Part shown: piece by piece, positions 13,050-24,854 of the stretch
Numbering within the stretch: position 1 is the stretch's first letter
Layout of the letters: each line of letters opens with the position of its first letter
Source of the DNA: Pegea sp. RAD2-039
Lineage: Eukaryota; Chordata; Thaliacea; Salpida; Salpidae
Reading direction: 5' to 3'
DNA length: 64,000 nt
Assembly (NCBI GenBank): GCA_034620365.1
Contig: JAQGEQ010000146.1
Coordinates: forward strand, 124,001 to 188,000
Program-made: the position numbers and the translations under genes
The notes under the pieces: generated by a model
Told to the model about the DNA's origin: nothing
Databases searched by the model: none
Seen by the model: only the letters and a program-made list of their open reading frames with translations

Positions 13050-16000
13050 TTTTCAATTTGATGAAATTTAAAAATCTCAGAGTTTATATATTCATACTAA
13101 AACACTTTTGAAAAGTTGTACGCTAAAAAAATAGAGAAAAAGTTATTTAGATAAACTGTTTTTATGTTTTAAATTATCAGAACTTTTCCATTTTAATTCT
13201 ATAAACAAACACAGTAAAAAAATATTATAATTTGAAATCTACAAATTTTAAGTTGATATAGCTGAATATTACAATTTTAAAAAAATGGATCAATAACAGT
13301 TTTTTTATTAAAGTTTATATAAAATAATTTATGAAAATAATATTTTCAAACTACTAAAATCAATACGTTAAAAATAAAATTCTAAAAACAAACATTTAAT
13401 AAAAACAAAATAAAACTAGATCCTAAAATAGATGATAAAAAAACACTGTTTCAGATTAATCAAAGCCAGGCATGAAAGAAAATAAAAACTTAATTAAGAG
13501 AAACTTCAAACAAAATTAAAAATACATTTTTGGTAATTAGTTAAATTTGTTGAAAACTTTAAATAAACTTTTTAAAATAACTTATTCATGAAAAAAGGAA
13601 AACTTTTTTATACAATTCAAACTCTAAAGTCAAGTTAATAAAGACTCATTTGTAATATTCAACAAATAAAAAAAAATGTGAAAAAGACAAATAAATCACT
13701 CTGAAGTTCAACTTTTTTTTAAATAAAAAGCCTTAAAGCGACTTAAACCAAATAAAAATAACTAGATTAGAGTTTATTAGATTGTTTTAGGATTTGTATG
13801 TAAAGCAAGCATAAAAAAGAGTTATTACATAAATGATCTATTTTTTTATTTATTTGGTGAGTAATTTTAGTTATGAAATATTTAGTTATTCATTTAAAAG
13901 TTTCATGATTAATAAATTTACTTTCAAAAAATATGATTTAATTTTAATGTATTAAATTATTTCATATTTTAATGAAAAAAAACTTTTTTATAAATAGTTT
14001 ATAAAGTAGCTGTAAGCTAAAAACAAATATTTACAATTGAATGTTAAAATTGAACTTTTCAACAAGTTAGCATTTTAAAATAACAAGAAAGAATAAGACA
14101 CAAAATTTTAAGAGCTAACAAAGATGATAACTGAATTCTTTTTTTAAATTTTATAATTTTAACATTTTGAAAATATTTTAAAATGTAATTATGTAAAAAG
14201 ATTAATAATTAATCGTTAAAATAAATAAAGTTATTTGTTCTCTTAATTAAAGAGAATATTATAAGTAATATATATAGTTAAATGCATAAAAAAGAAAATA
14301 TAAACATTTCAAAATTGATACATTGTTAGTTTATTAAACAAATAAACAATAAAAGTCAATATTAAAATAACTAACCATAAGTTAAAATTGAATAAATTTC
14401 AATTTGATATTGACAAAAATGATATAATTAAATGATAATAAATTTATTAATAATTTTTTTCATAACAAAATTAAAAATCAATAAAAAAATAAAAACAAAA
14501 TAAAAGAAACTTTTTGTGATTGCAAAATATATTATAATTTAAAAAATAAAAACTTAAAAATGTTCTTTTGCTTAAAAACTATTTATATACAACAAAAGTT
14601 TTACATTTTCTATTACTATGTAAATTTAATATAAAAAAATGTTTCTAAATCTCAAAAAATTATTTCTTTTTATCAGAAATATTCAAACAAACTTTTATGT
14701 AAATCAAAAATCTTTTATAAAAATAAATTCTTTTAAAAAGTATTCAATTACTAATTTTTTAAATAACGTTTACATCTATAGAGTCACTTTCACGAGTCAT
14801 AATAGTTTCTAGCAGAAATAAATCTGCTATAAAAAGATTCTGAAATTAATACGGTAGTAAATACTCCAGTGTTTACAAAACACTAAATATCTGATTAAAA
14901 GACAAAAATTACAGCAACCTAACAAAAGTAGTTTAGAAATATTCGAGTTTTTAACAGGACTACACCCGGCTAGTTAAAATTGGGCGAAACTGCATTTCTG
15001 ATTAAAAAGCTTTTCATAAAAGTGAATTATTTTTCAATGAAAGTCGGCTTTTTATTGTAATTTTCAAAGAAAAATAAACCACTTTTGTTGTACTAAATAA
15101 ACAAATTTTATATATTTTGTATATTAAGGTTTCGGGTTTTTAATTTAAAAATAAACGACATTTTATTGCAAGAACGTAGTTTGTAAATATTATTTAGAGT
15201 AAAAATCTGTACAAGATACTTCTTATATTACATAATTTTTGTCTTACACTTATATTTCATCATTTAGGATTGTCAAATTAATTTTTTTTTTCAATTTTCA
15301 ATCTACTTAAAGTCTGTTATAAATTTTATATTAAATCAAAACTAATTCTTAAAAAGTTTCAAAAACAAACTCTTTAACGAACTCTCAAACTTTTTAATGA
15401 ATATATTCACTGTAATAATTCTATCAATTTATAATTTAGAAAAAAAAATTCAAGAGTATCATTAATCTGTATTCAAGTATAAATGAGATATTAATGATAC
15501 ACGCTCAGCTTGCAAGTTATTAAGTTGAGTTCTGTCAAGTTTCTACAGCTTGTTTTCCCAGTCAAAAATTGAGCCTAAAATGGTCGTTTGTTAAAAAAGT
15601 TTGACTGTCCTCTTTATCCGATTTTTAAAACTAAAATTAGTTTTAGAATAAAGCTCAAGGATTAAATAATTTTTAATGGAGGTTGTTTCTAATAAATTGT
15701 TTTTGGATAAACTAGAATAATTAAAACTATTTATCAGCCTGATATTACTTAAAAATATGATTAAAAATCAACTTTACTAAAAAGTTTAGAAATTTATATT
15801 ATTGGATTTAGAATTTGTAGATTTGAAGATATTAAAAAGATTTTAAAGAAATAAGATATTTTAAGAAAAAATGAAATTTTAGAGTTTTAAAAATCAAATC
15901 TAGAGGAAAACGATTGTATTATTATGGAATAATAAATAAAGTTTGTTAATTTTTAAAACATTTTCTAATTATTCTTTTATCCTACATTAGAAATAATGAA

Positions 16001-16500
16001 TACTTACAATAAATTGATTACCTTTTTTTACAACTATTTTGATAAATAAAAGTTTCTAAAATGAATTTATGACTTGATGTGAATTTTCAATTCTAATTTC
16101 TATTACTTTATGATTTTTCTAATCAAACTCAAAAAAGTATTTCCTTTCCTTTAAAAGCATTTTGCTATAAAATATTTGTTTCAATATTATCTAATTTCAT
16201 TGAATTCTGTTTTATTTTAAGTCAAACAACCACGCAACGCTGTTAATAAAATTGAAAATGAAAATTTGTAAGATGATTTTTATTGTTTCCATTTAACTTT
16301 TGTGAATTAGTTAATTTTTCAAGAAAATTTTTCGGAGCTTATTACTTTTATTGCTTTTTTCAAACCTATTCTTAGTACATGCCACAGATGGAATAAATAG
16401 AAATCGAACTAAATTTCCGGTTGTCGCGTTCATGATGACGTCATGCTTTGAATTTCAAGTTATTTACAAATATGTACAAAAGTAAGAAAAACGGATTCTC
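13050..16500. other. AT-rich intergenic DNA, no gene seen
   Basis: About 3.4 kb of A/T-dominated sequence with short homopolymer runs and stops in every frame. No repeats of note and no TGACGTCA until 16436. It should contain the Rap2 promoter; no TATA or initiator can be picked out with confidence in such sequence. Confidence 0.6.
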
Positions 16501-16506
16501 AAAAAA

Positions 16507-16868
16507 CCAATTACATACGTCATCATTTACATACGTCATCAATTACATACGTCATCAATTACATACGTCATCATTTACATACGTCATCAATTACATACGT
16601 CATCATTCACATACGTCATCATTTACATACGTCATCACTTACATACGTCATCATTTACATACGTCATCAATTACATACGTCATCATTTACATACGTCGTC
16701 AGTTACATACGTCATCAGTTACATACGTCATCACTTACATACGTCATCATTTACATACGTCATCAATTACATACGTCATCATTTACATACGTCATCAATT
16801 ACATACGTCATCATTTACATACGTCATCATTTACATACGTCATCAATTACATACGTCATCATTTACAT
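16507..16868. repeat. 15-bp minisatellite 'ttacatacgtcatca' in calsyntenin 3' end
   Basis: About 24 units of 15 bp. On the minus strand (tgatgacgtatgtaa) the array starts at the calsyntenin stop codon and forms the first part of the 3' UTR. The unit contains most of a TGACGTCA half-palindrome and may derive from that motif. Confidence 0.93.
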
Positions 16869-19800
16869 ATTTCATCAGTAGTGACATAATTTGGAATGAC
16901 GTCATCAGCAATGACGTTTTTAGCAGTGACGTCATCAGCAGTGACATTTTTAGTAGCAACGTCATCAGTAGTGACGTCACTTTTGTCGGATTTCTTTTTA
17001 ACAAGTCGAAGATTATTTTCATCTTCTTCAAAATCGGAAAAGTCTGAAGTATCTGCATCATCCTAAACGACGATAAGAGCGTTGTGACGTCATCAATATC
17101 ATGACGTCATCATCGCGTACTTACCATCATTGGGTTAACTGTGATAGTCATAGCAGAATCGTCCCAATCTAACCCTGTATCTGGACCAGTTTCTTCACAA
17201 ACGTAATCATCAACCAGTACCCGATCATCATTATCGCTATGTGATCGGGAATGAACGATTGCTGCTATAGCAACGGTGACAAACAACACGACACAGATAC
17301 CAGTCACCACTAGAGGCGCTGTGTTATAATCTTCGGAACGATTATTGAGGCCAGAGTTGACTTTCATCGTTTTTGGTTCAGCCACTGCGGTTGAAACAAT
17401 CGATGACGTCACGATCGAGTTGCTATGATCACCTACCTAATGAGGCTGCCTTGACAACCATCTGTTGATAGTTGATGACGTAATCGTCTTTATTTCCATT
17501 AATTTCTACTAAATCAATGACGTCATCAATTTGTGCATCGTTTAGAATAGGGTTCGGTCGTGACGTAGTTGTGTGTGACGTAGTTGGAACTTCTCGCGTT
17601 TGAAGCTGTCGACAGAAGAGATGAATTATTCAGTGGGTTACAGACAATAGAATTCGTTTATTATTTATTTGTTGGAAGTTACTTGAAAGTGAGAAGAAAT
17701 GGAGATGAGATCCGGCGCGGAGCAATTGACTTCGAAGTGGAAGGTTGTATTTGCGGATGCTTGCTCCGTACTGAAAGTGATCAGTCTCAAAGCTTCTTGA
17801 AAGTCTTCCTTCGAAGCTGAACCTGAAGATGAAGAAGATGAAGAAGATGAAGAAGATGAAGAAGATGAAGAAGATGAAGAAGATGAAGAAGATGAAGAAG
17901 ATGAAGAAGATGAAGAAGATGAAGAAGATGAAGAAGATGAAGAAGATGAAGAAGATGAAGAAGATGAAGAAGATGAAGAAGAAGAAGAAGATGAAGAAGA
18001 TGAAGAAGATGAAGAAGATGAAGAAGATGAAGAAGATGAAGAAGATGAAGAAGATGAAGAAGATGAAGAAGATGAAGAAGATGAAGAAGATGAAGAAGAT
18101 GAAGAAGATGAAGAAGATGAAGAAGATGAAGAAGATGAAGAAGATGAAGAAGATGAAGAAGATGAAGAAGATGAAGAAGATGAAGAAGATGAAGAAGATG
18201 AAGAAGATGAAGAAGATGAAGAAGATGAAGAAGATGAAGAAGATGAAGAAGATGAAGAAGATGAAGAAGATGAAGAAGATGAAGAAGATGAAGAAGATGA
18301 AGAAGATGAAGAAGATGAAGAAGATGAAGAAGATGAAGAAGATGAAGAAGATGAAGAAGATGAAGAAGATGAAGAAGATGAAGAAGATGAAGAAGATGAA
18401 GAAGATGAAGAAGAAGAAGAAGATGAAGAAGATGACCTGAAATAATGAGTTGATTTTCGATCCTGGTAATCTTCATGGCGCGATTTTTTAACCAATCAGA
18501 ATTGAGTATGAGTTGTCCTTTTGAACCAATCACTTTTCGAATACAACACATCTTCAATCTTCCTGAACTCACTAAAAACTAACTCACTACATGAACTAGA
18601 TGACGTCATCTACTCACCAACTTCCTCAGCCTGCTTCATCTTGATGATGACGTCATTGAGCAGCGTGATACCGGCGTCGCGAAGCAGCAGGGAGGCGGGC
18701 ACGAGAATGTTGGCGATTCTTGTAAGGTACACGTTGCCAGTAGAGGGCGGAGCAACTTTGAGATGCAACAACGCGGGCGGAATTGGCTCGATCGGGGAAC
18801 AATGATCAGTTTGGCGGCATCTGAAAAACAAATTTTCGGCTAAACTGAAATTTTTTTCCGATAATTAAATCACCGAATTTTTGTGGTGATGATGACGTCA
18901 CGAGTCATTGTCTCGTGTTTGTGAAGATCGGTGACGTAGGTGAGGTTTTGAAGAAGCCTTGTGACGTCATCTACGCTACCTACTGCCACCACTCGACCTA
19001 GTTGCTATTGAAACAACAACGATGATGTCATCAACGCGCGTCACACCTTCGTCACCTTTTGAGTTTTAGTGAGTTGTAGAAGATCGAAGTCACGTGAGAA
19101 AGTAATAGCTTCGCGACACGTTGAAAGACATCGAAGTAAATTTGTTCGATTTAATCGCGAAGTTTTGAAGACAAAATTAGAAAGTTGTCCGAAAAAAAAT
19201 TGCGAATATTTCGACTCTTTGCCTGAAATTGAATCACTTCTAGAAGTCGCTAAAACGCGCGATCCTCTATCACCTTGCCACGCCGCCCCAACGCTCCAAC
19301 GCACAGCGACTTGGTTGCTATGGAGACGGTAGTCATCAGCAATCAGAAACGCTTGTTGTGGTTCGCCGTTTAGCTTGAGTGTCGCGTTTGGATAATTGAT
19401 CTCCATGACAACGTGAAACCAACGTTGATAGCAATCACGTGACTACAAAATATGTAAATGAGATAGATGTAGATGATGGAGGGAGTGAGATACATTTGAT
19501 GAGAGCTTCCAGTGCCACTCAGCCGGATGTTGATCTTTTCCACCTATTTCGTTTCTTACCAACAACATGATGTGGCATCTTTGGACATAAATTGCGAAGT
19601 GATGACGATTGTGGTCTGAGAAAGAAACTAAATAAAACAAACTGAAAGATTTGTTGCATTCAAACAAGTAGACAGACAAACAAGTTAACAAATAAACAAA
19701 TAGGCAAACAAGTAATCAGACAAACAAGTAAACGGACAAACAAGTAAACAGACAAACAAGTAAACAGACAAACAAGTAGAGAAATAAACAAGTAGACAAA

Positions 19801-22201
19801 CAAACAAGTAGAAAAACAAACAAGTAAATAAGTAATTATCAAGTAGGTAAAGAATTTAATATAATATAAATAAGTTAATAAATAAACAAATCAATAAACA
19901 ATAAAACTAACAAGCAGATAAATAAACAAACAAACAAACAAATGAACAAGTAATTAACAAGCAAATGAACAAGCAAACAAACAAATGAACAAGTAAATAA
20001 ACAAGCAAATGAACAAGTAATTAACAAACAAATGAACAAGCAAATAAACAAGCAAATAAACAAGTAAATAGACAAGCAAATGAACAAGTAAATGAACAAG
20101 TAAATAGACAAGCAAATAAACAAGCAAATGAACAAGTAAATAGACAAGCAAATGAACAAGCAAATGAACAAGTAAATAGACAAGCAAATGAACAAATAAT
20201 TGACAAGTAGGTGAAGAAGCAAATAAACAAAGATTTTTCGAAAATCAAATGAATTAGATAAAAGTAATCCAAATGAAAAACCGATAAATTAAAAGAAAAC
20301 AAGAAAAGAATTTGAAGAACAAAAAGTTGTCAGATTAAAAATCATTTATGCAAATTAGAAGAAAACAAACAGAAAAATATTCACTTTTTTCATCTGATTT
20401 ACAAATGATTGTATTTTTATTAGAATTTTTATCATCATAATCCAAAAACATTTCAAATGAGATGAAATAAGAAGAAAAGAGATTGATTTGATCCAATAAA
20501 ACAGATTGCTTCAGACTGACTTCTATAAAATTGCCATCACCATCAAAATGTCGGATATCTTCATCACTACCTTCCTGTAGCTTTCAAATAAGTTATTACC
20601 AAATTAATAACTAATTAACTTACCAAAAACTTGTTGCTGGTTAGTTGAATCAACTCAGGATATTCTTCTGATATTAAAAGTTAATTTTAAATCTTGTTGA
20701 AAATTTAATCTTTTAATTTACCACAAATATTATCTTCTTCACACCATTCTGTCATCAATTTAATTTCGATTTCAACTTCTAAAAGACTTTTGTTGACTGA
20801 AGAGTGGCAAGTCTCTAGCTCCGGAAGTTTGTTTGATAATGGAAAGATTTTTTGATTTTTAAAAGTAGCAGTTTGGTTTAAACCTAAAAAATGAGAATTA
20901 GGTTGTAGCTAATTACAACATTTTTTGTATTTTTACTCGTTTTTCAGCTTTCCAGATGTTTTTTAGTAAAGAGCAAATAAATAAAGAGTTTGAAAATTGG
21001 CAATAACACAGAACTACCCTTTGTTTTCAGAAACCATTTCATTTAAATAATTCATGGCTGAGATAAACGCTTTTCAATTCAAACGCTTTTTTACTTGTTA
21101 ATCTTTCACTACAAATATTTACCTTCCCAACCTCTGCTACAATTTCCAAGTACTTTTATCCGTACATCAATGGGAGCTGATCTTATTCCTCGACAGTTAA
21201 CAGCAATTATTGACAAGATAAAATTTTCATCTTTTTCCAAACACTTCATCGGATTTGTTGTTCGAAAAACTTCTCCTATAAAATAATTTTAATGAATTTA
21301 GATTTTTAAAAAATGATGATACCTTGATTAGAGATGTTAAAAAAGAAGTCTTGTTGATGAAGGATGTGAAATTCACAGATATCATCACTACAATCTTCAT
21401 CTTCTGCTACAATCTTCATCAAATCTTTATCAACTTCATCACAATCAACTTGAACTTCTTCAACAAAATCTTTGATCTTTGGATCATATTCATCAACATC
21501 AACAACTTCTACAGTCACAAGCGATCTACAAACATCTTCATCATCAACTTAATCTCATCAGATCATCTACAGACCTCTTAGATCTCTTCTTCTTTAGATT
21601 CTTCTTTAAATTTCTAACTCCGCAGTCGACAGCAACCACAAAAAACTCATAAATTGATTCATCTTTACAATCTAACAATAAAACTCCATCTTTTAGTTGG
21701 ATACTACCCTGACCATTTGATTGGTCAATTACAATCGCCTCAAACGGCAATGAAGCGCTCTGATTGGCTAATGGAATCAACTCATAATCACAGATACCAC
21801 CTGCGTGTTAATGAAGTCAAAAGTGATGACGTCATAACTTCGAGTCTTACTTGATCGAGATGAATCGCTAATAGCGATTAAAGGTTGATCAAGAATTACG
21901 TTGACAGTGTTTTCGTCAATTGTGCCGCGGTAATGACTCCATTGTAGTTGGGGTCGAGCCCTTCTCGAAGCTGATGACGTCATCATCAATTTGATGTTAG
22001 ATTTAGTAAATTAACTTACCTTTGCAACTCATCATCAGTTGAAGAAGGAAGAAGACTTTCAGAAAGATCATTTTGACGTATGAGGTTGTTTCGTGCAAAG
22101 CTCTTGTAGTTGTTAAAAACTTTAAAACTTTTTAATATTTTGTTTAAGAAAAAAGCTAAAATGAAAAAAAGTGAAAAAAAAACTTTTTGGTTTGATTTCA
22201 A
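16859..22201 (-). CDS. Calsyntenin (cadherin-domain type I membrane protein), complete, 17 exons
   Basis: Exons (minus): 22201-22020, about 21963-21851, 21800-21575, 21525-21323, 21275-21123, 20883-20722, 20667-20624, 20574-20385, 19615-19494, 19442-19047, 19004-18874, 18820-18618, 18562-18437, 17822-17683, 17605-17437, 17384-17125, 17062-16859; about 1007 residues. Seen: signal peptide VFFSLFFILAFF, two cadherin repeats (RGTIDENTVNVILDQPLIA; VVDVDEYDP), a laminin-G/LNS region (NRHHFAIYVQRC, PAEWHWKL, RWFHVVMEINYPNATLKLNG, VRWSVGAAWQGD, FFFGQLSNFV) and a calsyntenin-specific domain. One transmembrane helix (APLVVTGICVVLFVTVAIAA) precedes the cytoplasmic GLDWDDSAMTITVNPM. That WDDS is the W-acidic motif known to bind kinesin light chain; the second WDDS usual in vertebrates is missing. 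The acidic tail is replaced by DDVT/DDVI units. The second exon start may be 21963 or 21960, and the 19442 exon could end at 19056. It acts at postsynaptic membranes and in vesicle transport in known animals. Confidence 0.93.
17823..18436. repeat. 9-bp repeat (gatgaagaa)n that is the whole of a calsyntenin intron
   Basis: About 66 nearly perfect 9-bp units with two small 'gaagaagaaga' variants near 17985 and 18415. On the minus strand the intron is GT-CATCTTCTT...CTTC-AG: the array starts at the donor and ends at the acceptor. It makes spurious poly-Ser and His-Leu-Leu frames. Confidence 0.97.
19655..20230. repeat. Degenerate 'aacaagtaaat/aacaagcaaat' array in a calsyntenin intron
   Basis: Units of about 8-12 bp built on 'caaacaagtaaacag' then 'aacaagcaaatg'. 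It fills most of the 769-bp intron 20384-19616 and yields spurious minus-strand Leu/Phe/Cys-rich frames. Confidence 0.9.
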
Positions 22202-24854
22202 CCTTTGTAAAAATCGATAACGAGAAAAGAGTTTTCTGCGACTAAGCTTAAATCGATTCGAAGAAATTAAATCCGAAAGAACATTTCGCCCAATTTTCTT
22301 ACTTCTTACATTTTTAATTTTTTTTTTCTTTTTTAAACTTTAAACTTTTAGATGTCTTTTTTAAGATGTAGATTTTGGTTCATCATTTAAAAAAACAAAA
22401 GTTTAAACAATTTCTGTCAATAATTTTCTAATAAACGTTTAATTATAGAGATGTTATTATTTATATAATTACTTTCGTAAATCTTTTATTTAAATTTCGA
22501 TAAATGTTTTGCGTATTTTAGCCACATTTTCTATAGTCAGCGTCAAAACACAAGATCTGTTTTATTAATTAAAAACATTTGAATGTTTCATTAGTCGAAG
22601 ATTGTTTACTAATCAAGAGAACAAAACATTCAAAAATGCAAATTAAAAAATTAATTTTTACACCATTGAAGGTATTTAATTAATTTCTTCTCTTTCTTTG
22701 GCTACGAAACATAAATAAAAGCATAAATTTTGCGGATAAAACTTATAATGAATATAAATATAGGTTACATTCTGCGGGCATTTAAAATCAACTTTTGAAA
22801 AGTTTGAATTTTTCATTAAATAAATTATATTAAAACATATTAATTAGAATTAAAGGAAGGATTTCTTACACCTTGATCTTTTATCAATCTTGATTAATTT
22901 TGTTAAAAAATTGGTAAAAATATTTCCAATTTATCAGTTGATTCATTTATACATTTTTTTTCAGATTCAATTTTTTGAATAATCTAAAGTTGAGTAATTA
23001 AAAAAATCTTTAAAGGTTCAATTGTAACTAAATAATCTTGAAGCTACAATTTGTAACAAAAGTTCCATTTGAAATAATAAAAAGTAGAACTTTACACAAT
23101 TTAAACTTATTAAAGGTTTTAATATCAAAGAACGAATAAACCATCAAATATTACGAAAATATTTCAATAAATTGAATATTTCAGTAGATGTCTAAATGAA
23201 TTTGAATTTTTACGAAAGCAACTCTAAAAATACATCGTTTATCTTTAATCGTTATTCCTTTGAATTTAAAAGAACTAAATACAACACAAAGTTACTTTTT
23301 ACAAATAATTTCAACTTTATATAATTTTTTTCCCGTTTAATATATATCAAAAAAAGCTTTTTAATAATTTGTGTATTAATATCTTAATTTATAATAATAA
23401 TATTTTTGGTAAAAACAATATTTAGAAAATTCATCTCTCTTTAAGACTCAATTTCACATAAAAGTCAAAATGTTTTAAAGAAATCGATAGAATTGTTTAT
23501 ATCTAAGATTAAGTTTTTACTTTTTAATGGCTTCTTATTGAAATTTTTATAGAATTTATTTTCAGTTTCAAAAAACTGTTTAAAAGTTGAAAATTTATTT
23601 TTTTTATTTATTAGTTTAGATATTAAATATAATAATTTGTTAGTTATTGATAATTGTACATCAATATTTTGATTAATAAAACAGCTTTTTAGGCAGAATG
23701 TAAATATTCAAATTTTATTGTTTACATTATCTACTAATTTTAGATTAAAATAATTTTATTTGAAATATTCCCCTTTTTTAATAATTTTCTGATTAAATTT
23801 ATTTGTTTCAAAAATTATCTAAAGTAATTTTCAAAAGTTTTAAAGTTTGAAATAAAATTTTGTTTATGTTCCACTTTTAAAAATTGATTCAAAAATTGCT
23901 TTGTTTGTTTTTCTGAAACTTGTTTATTTTTGGTAAATTCTTTATAAATCTTAAGAAATGATATTTTTTCAAGTTTTTAAATTATATTTTCAAATATATT
24001 TTGTTGAACTTATTTTCAAGTTTATTTAAATTTCTTAAAAACTTTTATATTACAAATAAATAAAAAATGATTTCAAAAGAGCTTTTTAGAGTTGAATTTT
24101 TAAATCAAATTATAAAAGTTATACTTTTTTTTCAAAGTTATTATTAAAAAATCCTTAAAATAATATTTTCTATAAAAATTTTTCTTGTTTTTTTTCTAGG
24201 TTTCTTTAATAGATTGTATTTTAGTGCTTATTAAAATTGTAATCATGGATTAGAATAGCTTCTTTGTTATATCAACATATTTAAAGCTATTTTAAGTAAG
24301 TCTTCAAGCTTTTTAATATTCTTTTTGTTAAAAAATTTGTTTATTTGAACATTCAATGTTGTGATACAATTTTTCAAATATATTTCACAATTTAAAAAAA
24401 TTTTTACAGATTTTATTTCCTTTCCATAATTTTGGAAACTTACTTTTCAATATCTTACAGAAATATTTTTCAATTAGTATTTTAACATTTAATACTAGAA
24501 TAATAAACAAGTTAAATTTGTTTGTTTGCTTTTTCTGTTGTATCTTATGCTCATGCCTCTGTAGTGTTCCAATTTTTTTTTGTTAATTAAACTTGAATAC
24601 CTTTTTATTACTTTATTGCTCATATTGTATTTTTATATCTACTATAAAAGCTTTGTAGTTTACCGTTTCCAGTCATGCGTTACATAAATAAAAAAACAAA
24701 ATTTGTTTTTAAAAATGAACTGAACATTTTTATGTTTATAAAAATCTTTTTTATTAAAAACTATTTAATCTTCTTTATATTTTAATAAATTGTTTCTTGA
24801 AATATAAATATATTTTCTTATTTGACAGAAGACTACATTTTTAAAGACCTAAAG
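22202..24854. other. AT-rich region between the divergent calsyntenin and liprin-alpha genes
   Basis: 2.65 kb of AT-rich DNA separating two head-to-head genes, so both promoters must lie here. No clear motif stands out. A candidate 3' splice acceptor (tatttgacag, AG at 24827-24828) precedes the liprin ATG by 26 nt, suggesting a non-coding leader. Confidence 0.5.

Noticed and set aside
16448-17047. 199-codon plus-strand frame with HTSSFTYVI repeats
   Set aside because: A 15-bp repeat in the calsyntenin 3' UTR region read in frame; no independent gene signal.
17665-18572. Poly-Ser, His-Leu-Leu and Met-Lys-Lys frames over 17.8-18.4 kb
   Set aside because: Products of the 9-bp repeat. The flanking calsyntenin exons join in phase only if the repeat is removed as an intron.
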